NCBI RefSeq assembly: GCF_018127965.1 | Contig: NZ_CP072350.1 | Span: 310,001 to 374,000 of the forward strand | From: Prevotella melaninogenica | Lineage (GTDB): Bacteria; Bacteroidota; Bacteroidia; Bacteroidales; Bacteroidaceae | Direction: 5' to 3' | DNA: 64,000 nucleotides | Part shown: piece by piece, positions 18,044 through 27,086 of the stretch | Layout of the letters: each line of letters opens with the position of its first letter | Position numbering within the stretch: position 1 is the first letter of the stretch | Made by a program: the position numbers and the translations under genes | The notes under the pieces: generated by a model | Database searches by the model: none | Seen by the model: the letters and a program-made list of their open reading frames with translations, nothing else | Told to the model about the DNA's origin: nothing

Positions 18044-21000
18044 TTATTGGAAACTTTCGGAAAGTATAATTTCTGCGTCTGTTTCTTGTTGATTCAACAT
18101 TGTTTCTTCTGCAATATAATAAGGGGCATACTTTTGTGCCATTGTGATGATTTCGCTGAAGGCCTCATCATGTGTCATTCGAGCTTTACCGCCAGTACGT
18201 CGAAGGTTTTTCTGGATACGTTGTAAACGCTTGGCAATATAGGTGATAACACCACGCTCTACCAATGTTTTCAGATGTGCAACTTTGATGTAAAGGTCAT
18301 TGTCTCCAATCTCATTCATAAAGTTGTTCAACAGATTGATAGCCGTACTAACCTGCGCACCCAGATTAGAGAGATCTTTCTGCGAGGTTTCTTGTATACG
18401 GATTTCCTCGTCTTGAATAGTACGGAACTTTGTCAAGGCTTTCTCCACATGCTTGTGATGGTTGCTTATACGAGTAACAGGTTTCTCATCCTTAGTTGCT
18501 TTGAAGTAATTAAGTGCATCAAGAACGGAAATTTCTTGAGCATTTTCCGACACAAGGAAGAACACTTTTCGGAAGTTTGTCTTTAAGAATACCAGCGTGT
18601 CTTCAGATAGCGTAACACCATTAATAGTTTTAGACTCTCGCCCTGTTCGACTGCGTAAGGATATCTTAGCAATACGGTTATATTCCTGTCGATTCGTCTT
18701 AAAGAGAGTGCGAAGTTCTTCATAGAAAGGTAGTTCCTTGTTAATATCTTTCTTTTGCTCGTTCACTCCTTCATCAAATAATTTACTTAGATTACGGTCT
18801 ATAATTTCTTCTTGAGAATAAATTTGATTGTCCTCGCCAAATGTACTATGGAATGATTGGATTTTGCTTAATGCTATCTGGTTCAGATTAATTTGTTTAT
18901 TACCTTCCCTTGAAGGGTAGAAAACATAGTTATAGATATGCTTTGAGGCAGAACCAATACGATTAACACGACCAATACGCTGCATCAGCCTTGTCGAATT
19001 CCACGGTGTATCATAATTTACAATCACATTAGAACGATGTAAGTTGACACCTTCAGCCAGCACGTCTGTCGTCAGGATGATATTATATTCGTTGAGTTTC
19101 TGCTTGTAGTTAGCATCAAAGTTCTCACGTATGGTCTTAAATTGTTTATTACGATTCTGTGCAGAGATTACCAATACGTCCTTACGATTAATTCTACGTT
19201 TTAGATAGTCAACAGTATCAACTGACTCCGAGAACACAACTAACTTCTTCTCCGGATTTCGATCAGTTCTGAAAAGTTCATGTTTCAGTAACTCATTAAA
19301 CTTGGCAAACTTAGAATCATCTTCATCAGAAATATCTTTCCAATCAGCTGACATTTGTTCAAGGATAGCTTGATCATCATGTAGCATATCAATAAACTCT
19401 GGACGGAAATCAGCAGCATGAAAGATTGCGTTCTTAGGATTGTTAGAAGCTTTAGCGTTAAGTTTCTCTTCGATTTCTTCTTCGGATAATCCTGATTCCA
19501 ATAGCAAATTGATGTCAAGGTCTGGTGCAATATAGACCTTGTCATTATCAAACATGTCAATCATATTCTGATTGGCTTGATGGAAATTCTCTATAGAAAC
19601 TTGAAATGCGTAGAAACTACTTTCCAAACGCTTTACAAGTCCATTCTTTCGGATTCCTGCAAGACTACGGCTTATCAACTCTGCATTGTCATAAAGACCA
19701 TTTGCTACTTCTGGCTTTAAGTATGCAATAGCTTGATAACGTGCATAGGTGAGCTTTTTGTCAAGAATCTGTATAGCTTGTTCAAAGAGATTGGCTAAAT
19801 GCTCATTTAGCTCATACTGGTTCTCTATTGGATGTTCAACTTTAGGGAATCCATTCACATCCTTGTTGTATCGGGCTATACTTTCTATATCTGTTCGGGT
19901 ACGACGCACAGTTAATGGTTTAATGATACGGTCTCTTACCTTCTCTGCTAACCGTTTAAAATCCTCAATACTTGTATTGTTATTTTTTCGTAGTCTCTTG
20001 AATTCTTTTATCAATGGAGAAAAGAATGCAGTAAGGTTGCTAACTCCATCAATGGTGCAATGACGAGGGTCTTGGAAAAGTAATATCTCATTATAGATAT
20101 CAGCTGGAGAATTGTTCATCGGGGTTGCAGAAATAAGCATGACCTTCTTTTTGTAACCAGGAATATTACCTGCTTCTAAACGTGGCATCTTACAGATTTC
20201 TTGAAGTTGCTCAAAAGCTGATGTGGTATGACTGCGGAATTTGTGAGCCTCATCTACAAGTACGAGATCATATTCTTCTGCATTCCAATAATTATAATCC
20301 TCTTCATCAAGAACCTTGCTTAAGCTACCGTTTGTAATGAACTTGGCGTATTTGTCTATACCAAAATCTTTGAAAGTAGACTTCCAGTTCTGTTCTACTG
20401 CTGGAGGGTAAACTACAAGAATCTTGGTGTGCTCATAACCATTCTCTATAAGGAATTTCTTTGCAATCATGGTTGCAACAATGGTCTTACCCAAGCCAAC
20501 CACATCCGAGAGAAAGAATCCATCGTAGCGAATAAGCTTTTGATAGCCTTCTATGACGGCATCCATCTGATAATCATATTTCGTATAGCCCTCTGGCATA
20601 TCAAAGGGATCAGCACTGTCGGTCTCAAGTACACGGTCAGCATAATACTCCATTAGCATCTTAATGTAAAGATCATAAGGAGGAACATCGCCTTTAAGGT
20701 AGGTTCTGTCAATGGCTGCTTTTATATCTTCAGAGGTAATTTCACAACCTTCAGATTCTTTCCATAACTGCTCGAACTCATCTTTTGCAAATTTCACATC
20801 ATCATATCGGTCCAACTTTACATTGAACTCATATTGCTTGTCCTGTGTTATTCCTAATCCATTCCCTGATAAATTACTTGAACCTGTAATGGCCATACTC
20901 TGAGAGTACTGATTAAAATTATCGGGATATAGCACATATATCTTTGCATGAATCTTTTTGGAAGGATGAGCGCGTAATTCAAGTTTTTTGTCAAGAAGGT

Positions 21001-21364
21001 CTTGTACCATTAGATACATTCCATCTTCTATATCCTTACGATAGTTGGAAGTTTCTATGTCAGTTCTTATCTTTCTGAGATACTCCTCTTTAACCTCTTC
21101 TTCTGCTCCAAAAAATAGTTTTCCTTGCTGTGCTGCTTTTGCGATATATTTGTCTACATCTATGCCTATCAGTACTCTCACCTTTCCGATATTATCAAGG
21201 AAAGGGCGTAAAGAGAAGTAGCCAGATGCACGAAGAAAGCCTACAACAGCATCAAGATTTCTGATTTGAGGATTGTGCTGTAATACACCCTCAAATTCTT
21301 TCATTAGCGTATTCCCATTCCTGTTGGTAAAAATATGGGAGGATATATGTGATTCTATACTCAT
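18044..21364 (-). CDS. PLD-domain SF2/SNF2-type helicase of the restriction/defence system
   Basis: 1,106 residues. The N-terminus (about 20-190) is a phospholipase-D-like domain with the HxK motif IHAKIY at 138-143 and AITGSSNLSG at 158-167, the usual second half of one HKD site; PLD folds can act as nucleases. The helicase core follows: DVVGLGKT (Walker A, about 287-294), LVLVDEAHKF (DEAH at 371-374), LISATPMNN, then TTDVLAEGVNLHRS and QRIGRVNRIGS in the C-terminal lobe. The combination of PLD nuclease, ATP-driven translocase and the downstream methyltransferase suggests cleavage of unmodified DNA. The start at 21364 follows a good promoter at 21437-21466. The PLD domain could be a nuclease or only a DNA-binding fold. 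Confidence 0.9.
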   Translation of the reverse strand: MSIESHISSHIFTNRNGNTLMKEFEGVLQHNPQIRNLDAVVGFLRASGYFSLRPFLDNIGKVRVLIGIDVDKYIAKAAQQGKLFFGAEEEVKEEYLRKIRTDIETSNYRKDIEDGMYLMVQDLLDKKLELRAHPSKKIHAKIYVLYPDNFNQYSQSMAITGSSNLSGNGLGITQDKQYEFNVKLDRYDDVKFAKDEFEQLWKESEGCEITSEDIKAAIDRTYLKGDVPPYDLYIKMLMEYYADRVLETDSADPFDMPEGYTKYDYQMDAVIEGYQKLIRYDGFFLSDVVGLGKTIVATMIAKKFLIENGYEHTKILVVYPPAVEQNWKSTFKDFGIDKYAKFITNGSLSKVLDEEDYNYWNAEEYDLVLVDEAHKFRSHTTSAFEQLQEICKMPRLEAGNIPGYKKKVMLISATPMNNSPADIYNEILLFQDPRHCTIDGVSNLTAFFSPLIKEFKRLRKNNNTSIEDFKRLAEKVRDRIIKPLTVRRTRTDIESIARYNKDVNGFPKVEHPIENQYELNEHLANLFEQAIQILDKKLTYARYQAIAYLKPEVANGLYDNAELISRSLAGIRKNGLVKRLESSFYAFQVSIENFHQANQNMIDMFDNDKVYIAPDLDINLLLESGLSEEEIEEKLNAKASNNPKNAIFHAADFRPEFIDMLHDDQAILEQMSADWKDISDEDDSKFAKFNELLKHELFRTDRNPEKKLVVFSESVDTVDYLKRRINRKDVLVISAQNRNKQFKTIRENFDANYKQKLNEYNIILTTDVLAEGVNLHRSNVIVNYDTPWNSTRLMQRIGRVNRIGSASKHIYNYVFYPSREGNKQINLNQIALSKIQSFHSTFGEDNQIYSQEEIIDRNLSKLFDEGVNEQKKDINKELPFYEELRTLFKTNRQEYNRIAKISLRSRTGRESKTINGVTLSEDTLVFLKTNFRKVFFLVSENAQEISVLDALNYFKATKDEKPVTRISNHHKHVEKALTKFRTIQDEEIRIQETSQKDLSNLGAQVSTAINLLNNFMNEIGDNDLYIKVAHLKTLVERGVITYIAKRLQRIQKNLRRTGGKARMTHDEAFSEIITMAQKYAPYYIAEETMLNQQETDAEIILSESFQ

Positions 21365-21436
21365 TTTTGTCTGTTTTCTTATGTTCTCAGTTATTCTGTA
21401 AAAGATAATATTCGTTATAGGTTTCTAATTCGTGTT

Positions 21437-21466
21437 CAAAGGTACAAAAAAATACTCTTATCCAAT
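21437..21466 (-). promoter_or_regulatory. Promoter of the helicase-methyltransferase operon
   Basis: On the minus strand TACCTTTG (complement of 21437-21444) matches the Bacteroidota -7 box. A TTG-containing -33 element lies about 18 bases upstream. The predicted transcription start is near 21430, giving a 5' leader of about 65 bases. Confidence 0.6.
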
Positions 21467-21730
21467 CATAAATTTAATAGGAGATAGATTATGTTGTTAA
21501 TAATCATTTTGGTTTTTCTAAAATATAGAGTGATAAGCTAATTACATACATACAGCACAAAGAGCAACTCTAAGTTTACAGCAAAAAACTTAGAGTTACT
21601 CCGTGTGACATTACTTAAAGTTCTAAAGACAAATGGTAAACCTTATCACTCCAAACTTATGAAGGCTCCTATTTGTCCGAAATTTTCACCTACCAATTTT
21701 GTAAAGACTATAAAACGATATTCAACTAAC

Positions 21731-21803
21731 ACCCTTTTGGCTTGCAAAAGATGCCCTTTAAGACCCTTACTAACGCCCTTTTGGAACCTTAATAAGCACC
21801 TTT
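21731..21803 (+). repeat. Dispersed repeat R1, copy 1
   Basis: It runs from ACCCTTTTGGCTTGCAAAAG through TGCCCTTTAAGACCC and TAACGCCCTTTTGG to TAAGCACCTTT. Related copies lie at about 30990-31067 (reverse), 36851-36943, 41407-41515 (rearranged) and 51233-51333, all intergenic. Confidence 0.8.
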
Positions 21804-21916
21804 AAAAATACATCATCACAAATAATTGAGAATAAGATACTTACAAAGACTCCGAAATAACACATTTTTAACCCTTTCCCCTACCCTTTCATCAACTAAA
21901 GTGTAAAAGAAATTCC

Positions 21917-21990
21917 AAACTACGAATTACGCTAATTACGCTAATATTTATTGTAATGTAATTCGTGTCATTCGCGTAATTCGTAGTGCA
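21917..21990. repeat. Dispersed repeat R2, inverted pair
   Basis: CTACGAATTACGCTAATTAC is followed by its imperfect inverse ending ATTCGCGTAATTCGTAGT, which could fold as a long hairpin. Other copies lie at about 30772-30803, 31230-31303, 44031-44063, 51450-51645 and 58018-58160. Confidence 0.75.
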
Positions 21991-22119
21991 ATATTGGTAG
22001 TTGACGAGTGGACTGGTTTACGAGTTGACAGGTTGTTTGCATCAATAAACCACAGTTAACAGTAGTAATCATAATTATGAATTGTGAATTATGAATTAAT
22101 AAAGGATTATGAATTAAAC

Positions 22120-22152
22120 AAAAAAGCCCCCAAAGTAAGGGATACTTCGGGG
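22120..22152 (-). terminator. Rho-independent terminator of glycan locus 2
   Basis: On the minus strand the stem CCCCGAAGTA with TACTTTGGGG is closed by a short loop and followed by GCTTTTTTG. It lies about 40 bases after the stop codon at 22192. It is a standard intrinsic terminator ending the five-gene operon. Confidence 0.85.
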
Positions 22153-22191
22153 ACTGGGGTTGCGCTACTATAAACGCACATAGGTTAAGGA

Positions 22192-23181
22192 TTATTCGTA
22201 TGCGCCAATCTCGCTGATAGCGAAGCAAGGATAGTCGCCTGTATCAAAGGTCTCGAGGTTGGAAAGTCTTACATACTGACACTTCACTGGAGAACTGAAC
22301 ACGATTGGGAATGTAGTGTCGTCATCGTATTGAGTTGTTGCGGTGGCAGTACCCATGCTTGTCCATGACTTACCATCTAAGCTGGTTTCTACTGTGACCT
22401 TCTTAACGCCATATCCGTAGCTTGTGAAGCTGCTAAGAATACCTACACCAGACAAGGTCTTAGCACTCTTAAACTTAATGACGAACTGTGGTTCATAATA
22501 CAAATATGTGTAAATATAGGTATTAGGATCACCATCATTCAACTTCTTAGCATTTGAACCTCTGAGTGAAGTCAACATATCGTAGTCGGTCAGAGCAATC
22601 TGCTTGTCGGTGTCGAGGGTGCCAGAAGCGTTGATATTGTTGAAAGAGAAGTTGGTTACTACTGCTACCTTCGTGCTTGTCTTTGCTGTTTCAGCACCGT
22701 CAACACTCTTGATAACAACAGATGTAACGCCGTTCTTCAACATAGTCAGGTTCTTGAGGGCATCGCCATTCACCAACTTAACAACGATTGGTTCAGAAAC
22801 CTGCTGACCCTTAGCGATGGTTACAGATGTCTTGCTAAGGCTGATAGCGTCAGTGCTCATCACCTCTTCGCTACTATTTGCCTCAACACCATCAGATGTA
22901 GCAGCCAATGTTACTGTAACATCCTTCTCTGCTGGAGAAGAAAGACGAACATAGAACTTTGCGCTATCGCCAGTCAAGGTAACAGCTGATGCAGACTTCT
23001 CACCAGCGAGCAACAACTTGTTGCCGTCACTGGTACCAGTATAGAGGTAAGCCTTCGCAGAGTAGTTCTCTTCTGCTGTTGGGTAGAGCGTGCTACCAAC
23101 TTCTGGCTCGCTCTGACAAGATGCCAGTGTGGCAGCAACCAAAGAGGCTGCCAGCACTGACTTGAATACGTTTATTTTCAT
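22192..23181 (-). CDS. DUF1735-like lipoprotein with C-terminal discoidin (F5/8 type C) domain
   Basis: A surface lipoprotein of about 329 residues. I chose ATG at 23181 because it directly precedes a standard lipoprotein signal (MKINVFKSVLAASLV, lipobox LASC). The in-frame ATG at 23211 would add 10 polar residues and overlap the upstream gene. The N-terminal beta-sandwich (ALLAGEKSASAVTLTGD-like repeats) resembles DUF1735/BACON-type modules. The C-terminal 130 residues look like a discoidin carbohydrate-binding domain (LNDGDPNTYIYT, VKCQYVRLSNL, AISEIGAYE). It is the last gene of the locus, in the position of the surface glycan-binding protein of the Bacteroides high-mannose locus. Binding of N-glycans is inferred from context. 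Confidence 0.82.
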   Translation of the reverse strand: MKINVFKSVLAASLVAATLASCQSEPEVGSTLYPTAEENYSAKAYLYTGTSDGNKLLLAGEKSASAVTLTGDSAKFYVRLSSPAEKDVTVTLAATSDGVEANSSEEVMSTDAISLSKTSVTIAKGQQVSEPIVVKLVNGDALKNLTMLKNGVTSVVIKSVDGAETAKTSTKVAVVTNFSFNNINASGTLDTDKQIALTDYDMLTSLRGSNAKKLNDGDPNTYIYTYLYYEPQFVIKFKSAKTLSGVGILSSFTSYGYGVKKVTVETSLDGKSWTSMGTATATTQYDDDTTFPIVFSSPVKCQYVRLSNLETFDTGDYPCFAISEIGAYE

Positions 23182-23200
23182 ATTTGAGTTTCCTTTTGAC

Positions 23201-24361
23201 TTATTTACCATCGATTCTTACGTTCTGCTCCCAAGTTGGAACAGCTACACACTTACCGGTGTTGCCGTGGTCTGTTGCATCCTTGAAGGTATCACCCTGA
23301 CCCTCGTTGAGCTTCCAGTAAGCCTCCAAGCCGGTGCTCTTAGCATCACAAGCGTACATATTGTTAGCAATCTGAGCCTGTGTACGGGCCACTGTCCAGA
23401 AGCGTAACTCGCTCACCTTCACGTCTGCCTTCAGGTAATCTGTGTTACCGAAGTTGATTCGGTTGCTGAGGTTAGTACTCTTACCAGGGAGGTCCATAGA
23501 GTTATCAAGTGCACCATTTACATAGAGGTAGAGTTTTGTACCTGTGCAAACGAATGCGAGGTGATACCACTGGTTCTCGTTGAAGAGCTGCTTACTGTTC
23601 ATCTGCGTACCCTGTGTCTTAATCTGCAGACGATTACCCTCGATAGGAGCATCACCGAAACGAGTATAAATCTCGCCACCATCGTTACCCCATGCACCAA
23701 AGAGCGTCTGGTTGTTAAGTTCGCCAAGCGCCTTACCGAGTTTGCTGATGTTCACGTTCATCTCGACAGTCCACTGTGAAAGGTCATAGGTCTGACGCAT
23801 TGCGAAGTGGATGTTGTGTGCAGCGTTAACGATTGGCACAGCCTGATAAACAACCTGATCGAGGATGTAAACCATTGAACTACCAGAGTTCAAGACGTCA
23901 TACTTGCCATCTTTACTCTTCAGACGGAGGGCAACAGCATACTTCTGACCGCTGTCCTTCAGTGCCTGTGTCAATGGGTTAATCGTCAGTGTCACATCAG
24001 AAGAAACCGACTTACCCTTCTCAATCTTCACCTCGTTAGAAGAGAGTGAGTAGAGAGTTGCAGGCAGTGGCTTGTAAGAAGTCTCGTTACGCTGGTTGTA
24101 TTCAGCGAGTGCCGTTGTGTCACTTACCACCTCGAAGGTGTAGTCCTGTGTAGCGAGGTCAGAGAGACGCACGTTCACAGAAGAAGTGACAGCTGACGTA
24201 CCGATAGTAATATTCTGACTTGAGTTACCGTTAGTATTGGTCTGTGCGATATACGCCTGATTAGAAAGAGGCGAATATTCTGCATTCTCACAAGAAGCCA
24301 GCAGTGTCAGAGAAGCCATAGCCACGGCTCCGATGAAAAGCTTAGAAATATTGTATTTCAT
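23201..24361 (-). CDS. DUF1735 and LamG-domain lipoprotein
   Basis: 386 residues, lipoprotein signal with lipobox LLASC at about 20-24. The N-terminal half is DUF1735-like (SNQAYIAQTN; VRLSDLATQDYTFEVVSD; NEVKIEKGKSVSSDVTLTI). The C-terminal half is a concanavalin/LamG jelly roll with NQWYHLAFVCTGTKLYLYVN and LEAYWKLNEGQGDTFKD, typical of Laminin_G_3. This architecture next to a GH18 endoglycosidase matches the surface glycan-binding proteins of the Bacteroides N-glycan loci. It is separated from the GH18 gene by 16 bp and from the discoidin lipoprotein by 19 bp, so the genes are one transcript. No catalytic residues are apparent. Confidence 0.85.
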   Translation of the reverse strand: MKYNISKLFIGAVAMASLTLLASCENAEYSPLSNQAYIAQTNTNGNSSQNITIGTSAVTSSVNVRLSDLATQDYTFEVVSDTTALAEYNQRNETSYKPLPATLYSLSSNEVKIEKGKSVSSDVTLTINPLTQALKDSGQKYAVALRLKSKDGKYDVLNSGSSMVYILDQVVYQAVPIVNAAHNIHFAMRQTYDLSQWTVEMNVNISKLGKALGELNNQTLFGAWGNDGGEIYTRFGDAPIEGNRLQIKTQGTQMNSKQLFNENQWYHLAFVCTGTKLYLYVNGALDNSMDLPGKSTNLSNRINFGNTDYLKADVKVSELRFWTVARTQAQIANNMYACDAKSTGLEAYWKLNEGQGDTFKDATDHGNTGKCVAVPTWEQNVRIDGK

Positions 24362-24377
24362 AATTTGAATGTCTTGA

Positions 24378-25469
24378 TTATTGGATTGATGGATTCATAA
24401 TCTGGATAGCCTTGCGCAAGAAAGGATAGTTGCCAGTCTTTCCAGATACTGTATACTCGTACTCCATGTGATAGGTTCCTACACCACCCTTACGATAGGT
24501 TACGCCATTGTAAACAGGGTTCCAGTAAGCCATACCTAAGAGAGAAGGAAGGGTCTGACCATTGTCTAAACGGAAACTTACACCACCCTTACCAGCATAG
24601 TTCTCAAAGTTCTCGCAGACGATGAGCTTCTTTGCTACCTGTTCAGCTGTAAGATACTGCTTGAAATGGTCTGCCTGAGTAGCAAATCGACCGTTTAGGT
24701 CACTGTTACCAGAAGAGCTATAAGCCTGAAGAATGAAGTAATTGAAGTATTCGCCATACTGAGCAGCCATAGCGTCAGGTTCACCGTCGATAACGAACAT
24801 CTTATCAGTTCCAGACTTAGGACCGATGCGCTTGCCCATTGTCTTTACGAAAGCCTCCATCACCTTAGCATTCTGCCAAAGCTCCTTATCGGTCTGGAAA
24901 GGCTGAGCGTATGAAGGTTCAGCATCGAGGTCGAAACCATCATAACCATACTTGGCGATAGTGTCGCAGATAGCATTTGCATACTTCTCAGTAGCTGCAA
25001 TCTGTGAAGCCTCATCGTTGCCCCAGCCCCAGAACTTATGACGCCACTCTTTCCAAGTGAGGTTTTTGTCCGTGTTTGTTGGAGTAATCTGGTCACCAAT
25101 GTCAAATACGAGGCAACTGATAAGCACCTTTGTACCCTTTGTCTTCTGAACAAAGCGGAGATCCTTGAGCATAGCCTCTGTTGGATTCTTCCAGTTTCCC
25201 CAAAGAGAAACGAAGTCAGTACTGTCAGGAAGACCCGCCAAAGAGTTCTCATGGGTAACACCAGTACCCGTCCAGTTACCGAACCAACCGAAAGCTACAG
25301 AGTGGTCAGTCTTCTTATAGTCGCGAAGTTGAGCATAGTAAGCCTCAGACTTATTTGTGTGAGTAAGGTCAGCTCCGTCCTTTGCCTCTGTCTCAGTCCA
25401 GTCGCTGCAGGCAGTGAAAGCCGTTGCAGCGCAGGCTGAAAGCAAGAATATCTTTATTAAATTCTTCAT
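24378..25469 (-). CDS. GH18 endo-beta-N-acetylglucosaminidase lipoprotein
   Basis: 363 residues with lipobox FTAC ending at Cys21. The single catalytic domain carries the GH18 signature YDGFDLDAEP at 176-185, with Asp180, Asp182 and the acid/base Glu184 all present, and the later ILQAYSSSG strand typical of the family's Q-x-Y position. It resembles endo-type GH18 enzymes that cleave the chitobiose core of N-glycans (the EndoBT-3987 type) rather than chitinases, a view supported by the gene order SusC, SusD, GH18, two surface lipoproteins. It probably acts on the cell surface, releasing the glycan to the SusCD pair. Substrate preference (high-mannose or other) cannot be read from this sequence alone. 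Confidence 0.9.
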   Translation of the reverse strand: MKNLIKIFLLSACAATAFTACSDWTETEAKDGADLTHTNKSEAYYAQLRDYKKTDHSVAFGWFGNWTGTGVTHENSLAGLPDSTDFVSLWGNWKNPTEAMLKDLRFVQKTKGTKVLISCLVFDIGDQITPTNTDKNLTWKEWRHKFWGWGNDEASQIAATEKYANAICDTIAKYGYDGFDLDAEPSYAQPFQTDKELWQNAKVMEAFVKTMGKRIGPKSGTDKMFVIDGEPDAMAAQYGEYFNYFILQAYSSSGNSDLNGRFATQADHFKQYLTAEQVAKKLIVCENFENYAGKGGVSFRLDNGQTLPSLLGMAYWNPVYNGVTYRKGGVGTYHMEYEYTVSGKTGNYPFLRKAIQIMNPSIQ

Positions 25470-25504
25470 TTTTTATCGAATGTTTATTGTATGATAGATA
25501 TCGT

Positions 25505-27055
25505 TTAACGCTGCCACCACATCTTGGTTGCATAGTCATCATTACCCTTTAACAGCTGTACAGCCTTAATATAGTTTGCCTTGTTATTGGTAGCCTCATC
25601 AATATCAAATGGGATACGGTTAGCAACCTGGATGCTATAGTCTGTTGACTGTGCCAAAGGGAACACCTTTGGATAGCCTGTACGACGGATTTCGCTCCAG
25701 CCTTCCTGTCCGTTAGGGAACATTGCAATCCACTTCTGAGTAATCAGACGCTCCATCTTCTGCTCGTCAGTAGCTGAGTCGTCCCACTTGATAGTGATAT
25801 TGCTAACCGCACTAACATCTCCACCGTACTCGCTGATTGGGTCAACATAATTCTTCTCGGTTGATGTGTTATCAGCCAAGTAGGCTGTTGCAGAGCCTGC
25901 ACCCCACTGCTCGAAGGAGAGTTTCACACCTTCCTCATAGAGGTCCTTAGCGCTTCCGCCCATGTTACTCCAGCCTGCCAACGCACCTTCTGCACGACAG
26001 AAAGCCATCTCAGAAGCAGTGAGCCATACGCCCTTGCTGTCTATCTTGATGTTTGCAGCTGAGTAAGCCTTACCAGCTGTGGTCTTATTACCAATCTTTG
26101 CAGCGGCACGACAGCCGATTACTGAACGGATACCGCCCTCTACTGGGCTGAAGAACTTCGTCAGACGTGGGTCGTTGTAACCTGTGAGGAAACTCTCAAG
26201 GTCGGCACAAGCACGGCTATCACCCCACTCTACAGATGTCTTATACTGTCCGTTTGGTGTATAAGCAATAGCGCAGTTGTCGTCATTACTTGTGATGACA
26301 CCGTCCTGTACAGCCTGTTCGCCCAACTGCTTTGCCAATGTTGGCTCAACATAGCGGATGCGGATAGCAATACGGAGCTTCAAAGAGTTCGCATACTTCA
26401 ACCATTTAGCCATCTTACCCTGATAAACCTTGTCTAACTCTTCAGCAATAGTAACATTAGGGTTAGAAGCAACCAATGGTTTGATAACGTCTGTTGCCTT
26501 GTTGAGGTCAGCGATAATGCTCTTGTAAACATCCTCTTGAGAAGAGTAAGCATTACCATCTGTAGCATCAGCACCGATAGGAAGTGGTCCATACATATCT
26601 GTAAGACGCATGAACGACTGTGCACGGAGAATCAAAGCCCAAGCATAAACTGGTCCTTCGCCCTTTGTCACATTGTCAATCGCCTTGAAAGCAGACACCG
26701 TCTTTGTCATAGAATCCTTAAACGGATAGCGTACCCAACCATTAGGAGCATTGAGACGAGCAAAGTTCTTCTCAGCAAAACCATTGTTAGCATAGGTCAT
26801 GTAACGGCCCAAGTAGTTACCAATAAGGTCTTCATTCATCTGGTAAGCATTCTCCTGCTCTGGGAAAGCCTCGTTCTCCATCTGTACGAGGAAAGAAGAG
26901 GTTTGATAGTTGTCGCGTGACAGGTCTTCGAGAGAAGCACCTGTACCTGGACGGTTTGCCTCCTGAAAACCATCTGTACAAGATGGCATTGAGATTAACA
27001 CCGCACTTGCGAATGTGCAGGCAGTGATGGCTTTATATATATTAATCTTTTTCAT
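25505..27055 (-). CDS. SusD-like glycan-binding lipoprotein (locus 2)
   Basis: 516 residues; lipoprotein signal with MPSC lipobox near residue 26. Family features include LRAQSFMRLTDMYGPLPIG, KYANSLKLRIAIRI and the C-terminal LITQKWIAMFPNGQEGWSEI followed by RRTGYPKVFP. It has the usual SusD length. It lies 31 bp after the SusC gene and 35 bp before the GH18 gene. It captures the oligosaccharide made by the GH18 enzyme for import through the partner barrel. Confidence 0.93.
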   Translation of the reverse strand: MKKINIYKAITACTFASAVLISMPSCTDGFQEANRPGTGASLEDLSRDNYQTSSFLVQMENEAFPEQENAYQMNEDLIGNYLGRYMTYANNGFAEKNFARLNAPNGWVRYPFKDSMTKTVSAFKAIDNVTKGEGPVYAWALILRAQSFMRLTDMYGPLPIGADATDGNAYSSQEDVYKSIIADLNKATDVIKPLVASNPNVTIAEELDKVYQGKMAKWLKYANSLKLRIAIRIRYVEPTLAKQLGEQAVQDGVITSNDDNCAIAYTPNGQYKTSVEWGDSRACADLESFLTGYNDPRLTKFFSPVEGGIRSVIGCRAAAKIGNKTTAGKAYSAANIKIDSKGVWLTASEMAFCRAEGALAGWSNMGGSAKDLYEEGVKLSFEQWGAGSATAYLADNTSTEKNYVDPISEYGGDVSAVSNITIKWDDSATDEQKMERLITQKWIAMFPNGQEGWSEIRRTGYPKVFPLAQSTDYSIQVANRIPFDIDEATNNKANYIKAVQLLKGNDDYATKMWWQR

Positions 27056-27086
27056 TTATATTTCGATTAAATGAGTGGAATTAGTT

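Larger units (their letters stand above)
21365..22191. other. Intergenic region with promoter and dispersed repeats
   Basis: This 827-bp stretch lies between the helicase start and the end of glycan locus 2. It holds the helicase promoter, one R1 repeat (21731-21803), an inverted pair of the R2 repeat (21917-21990), an R3 repeat (about 22000-22110) and the terminator of locus 2. The short frames present are made of repeat sequence and are not convincing genes. Confidence 0.7.
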
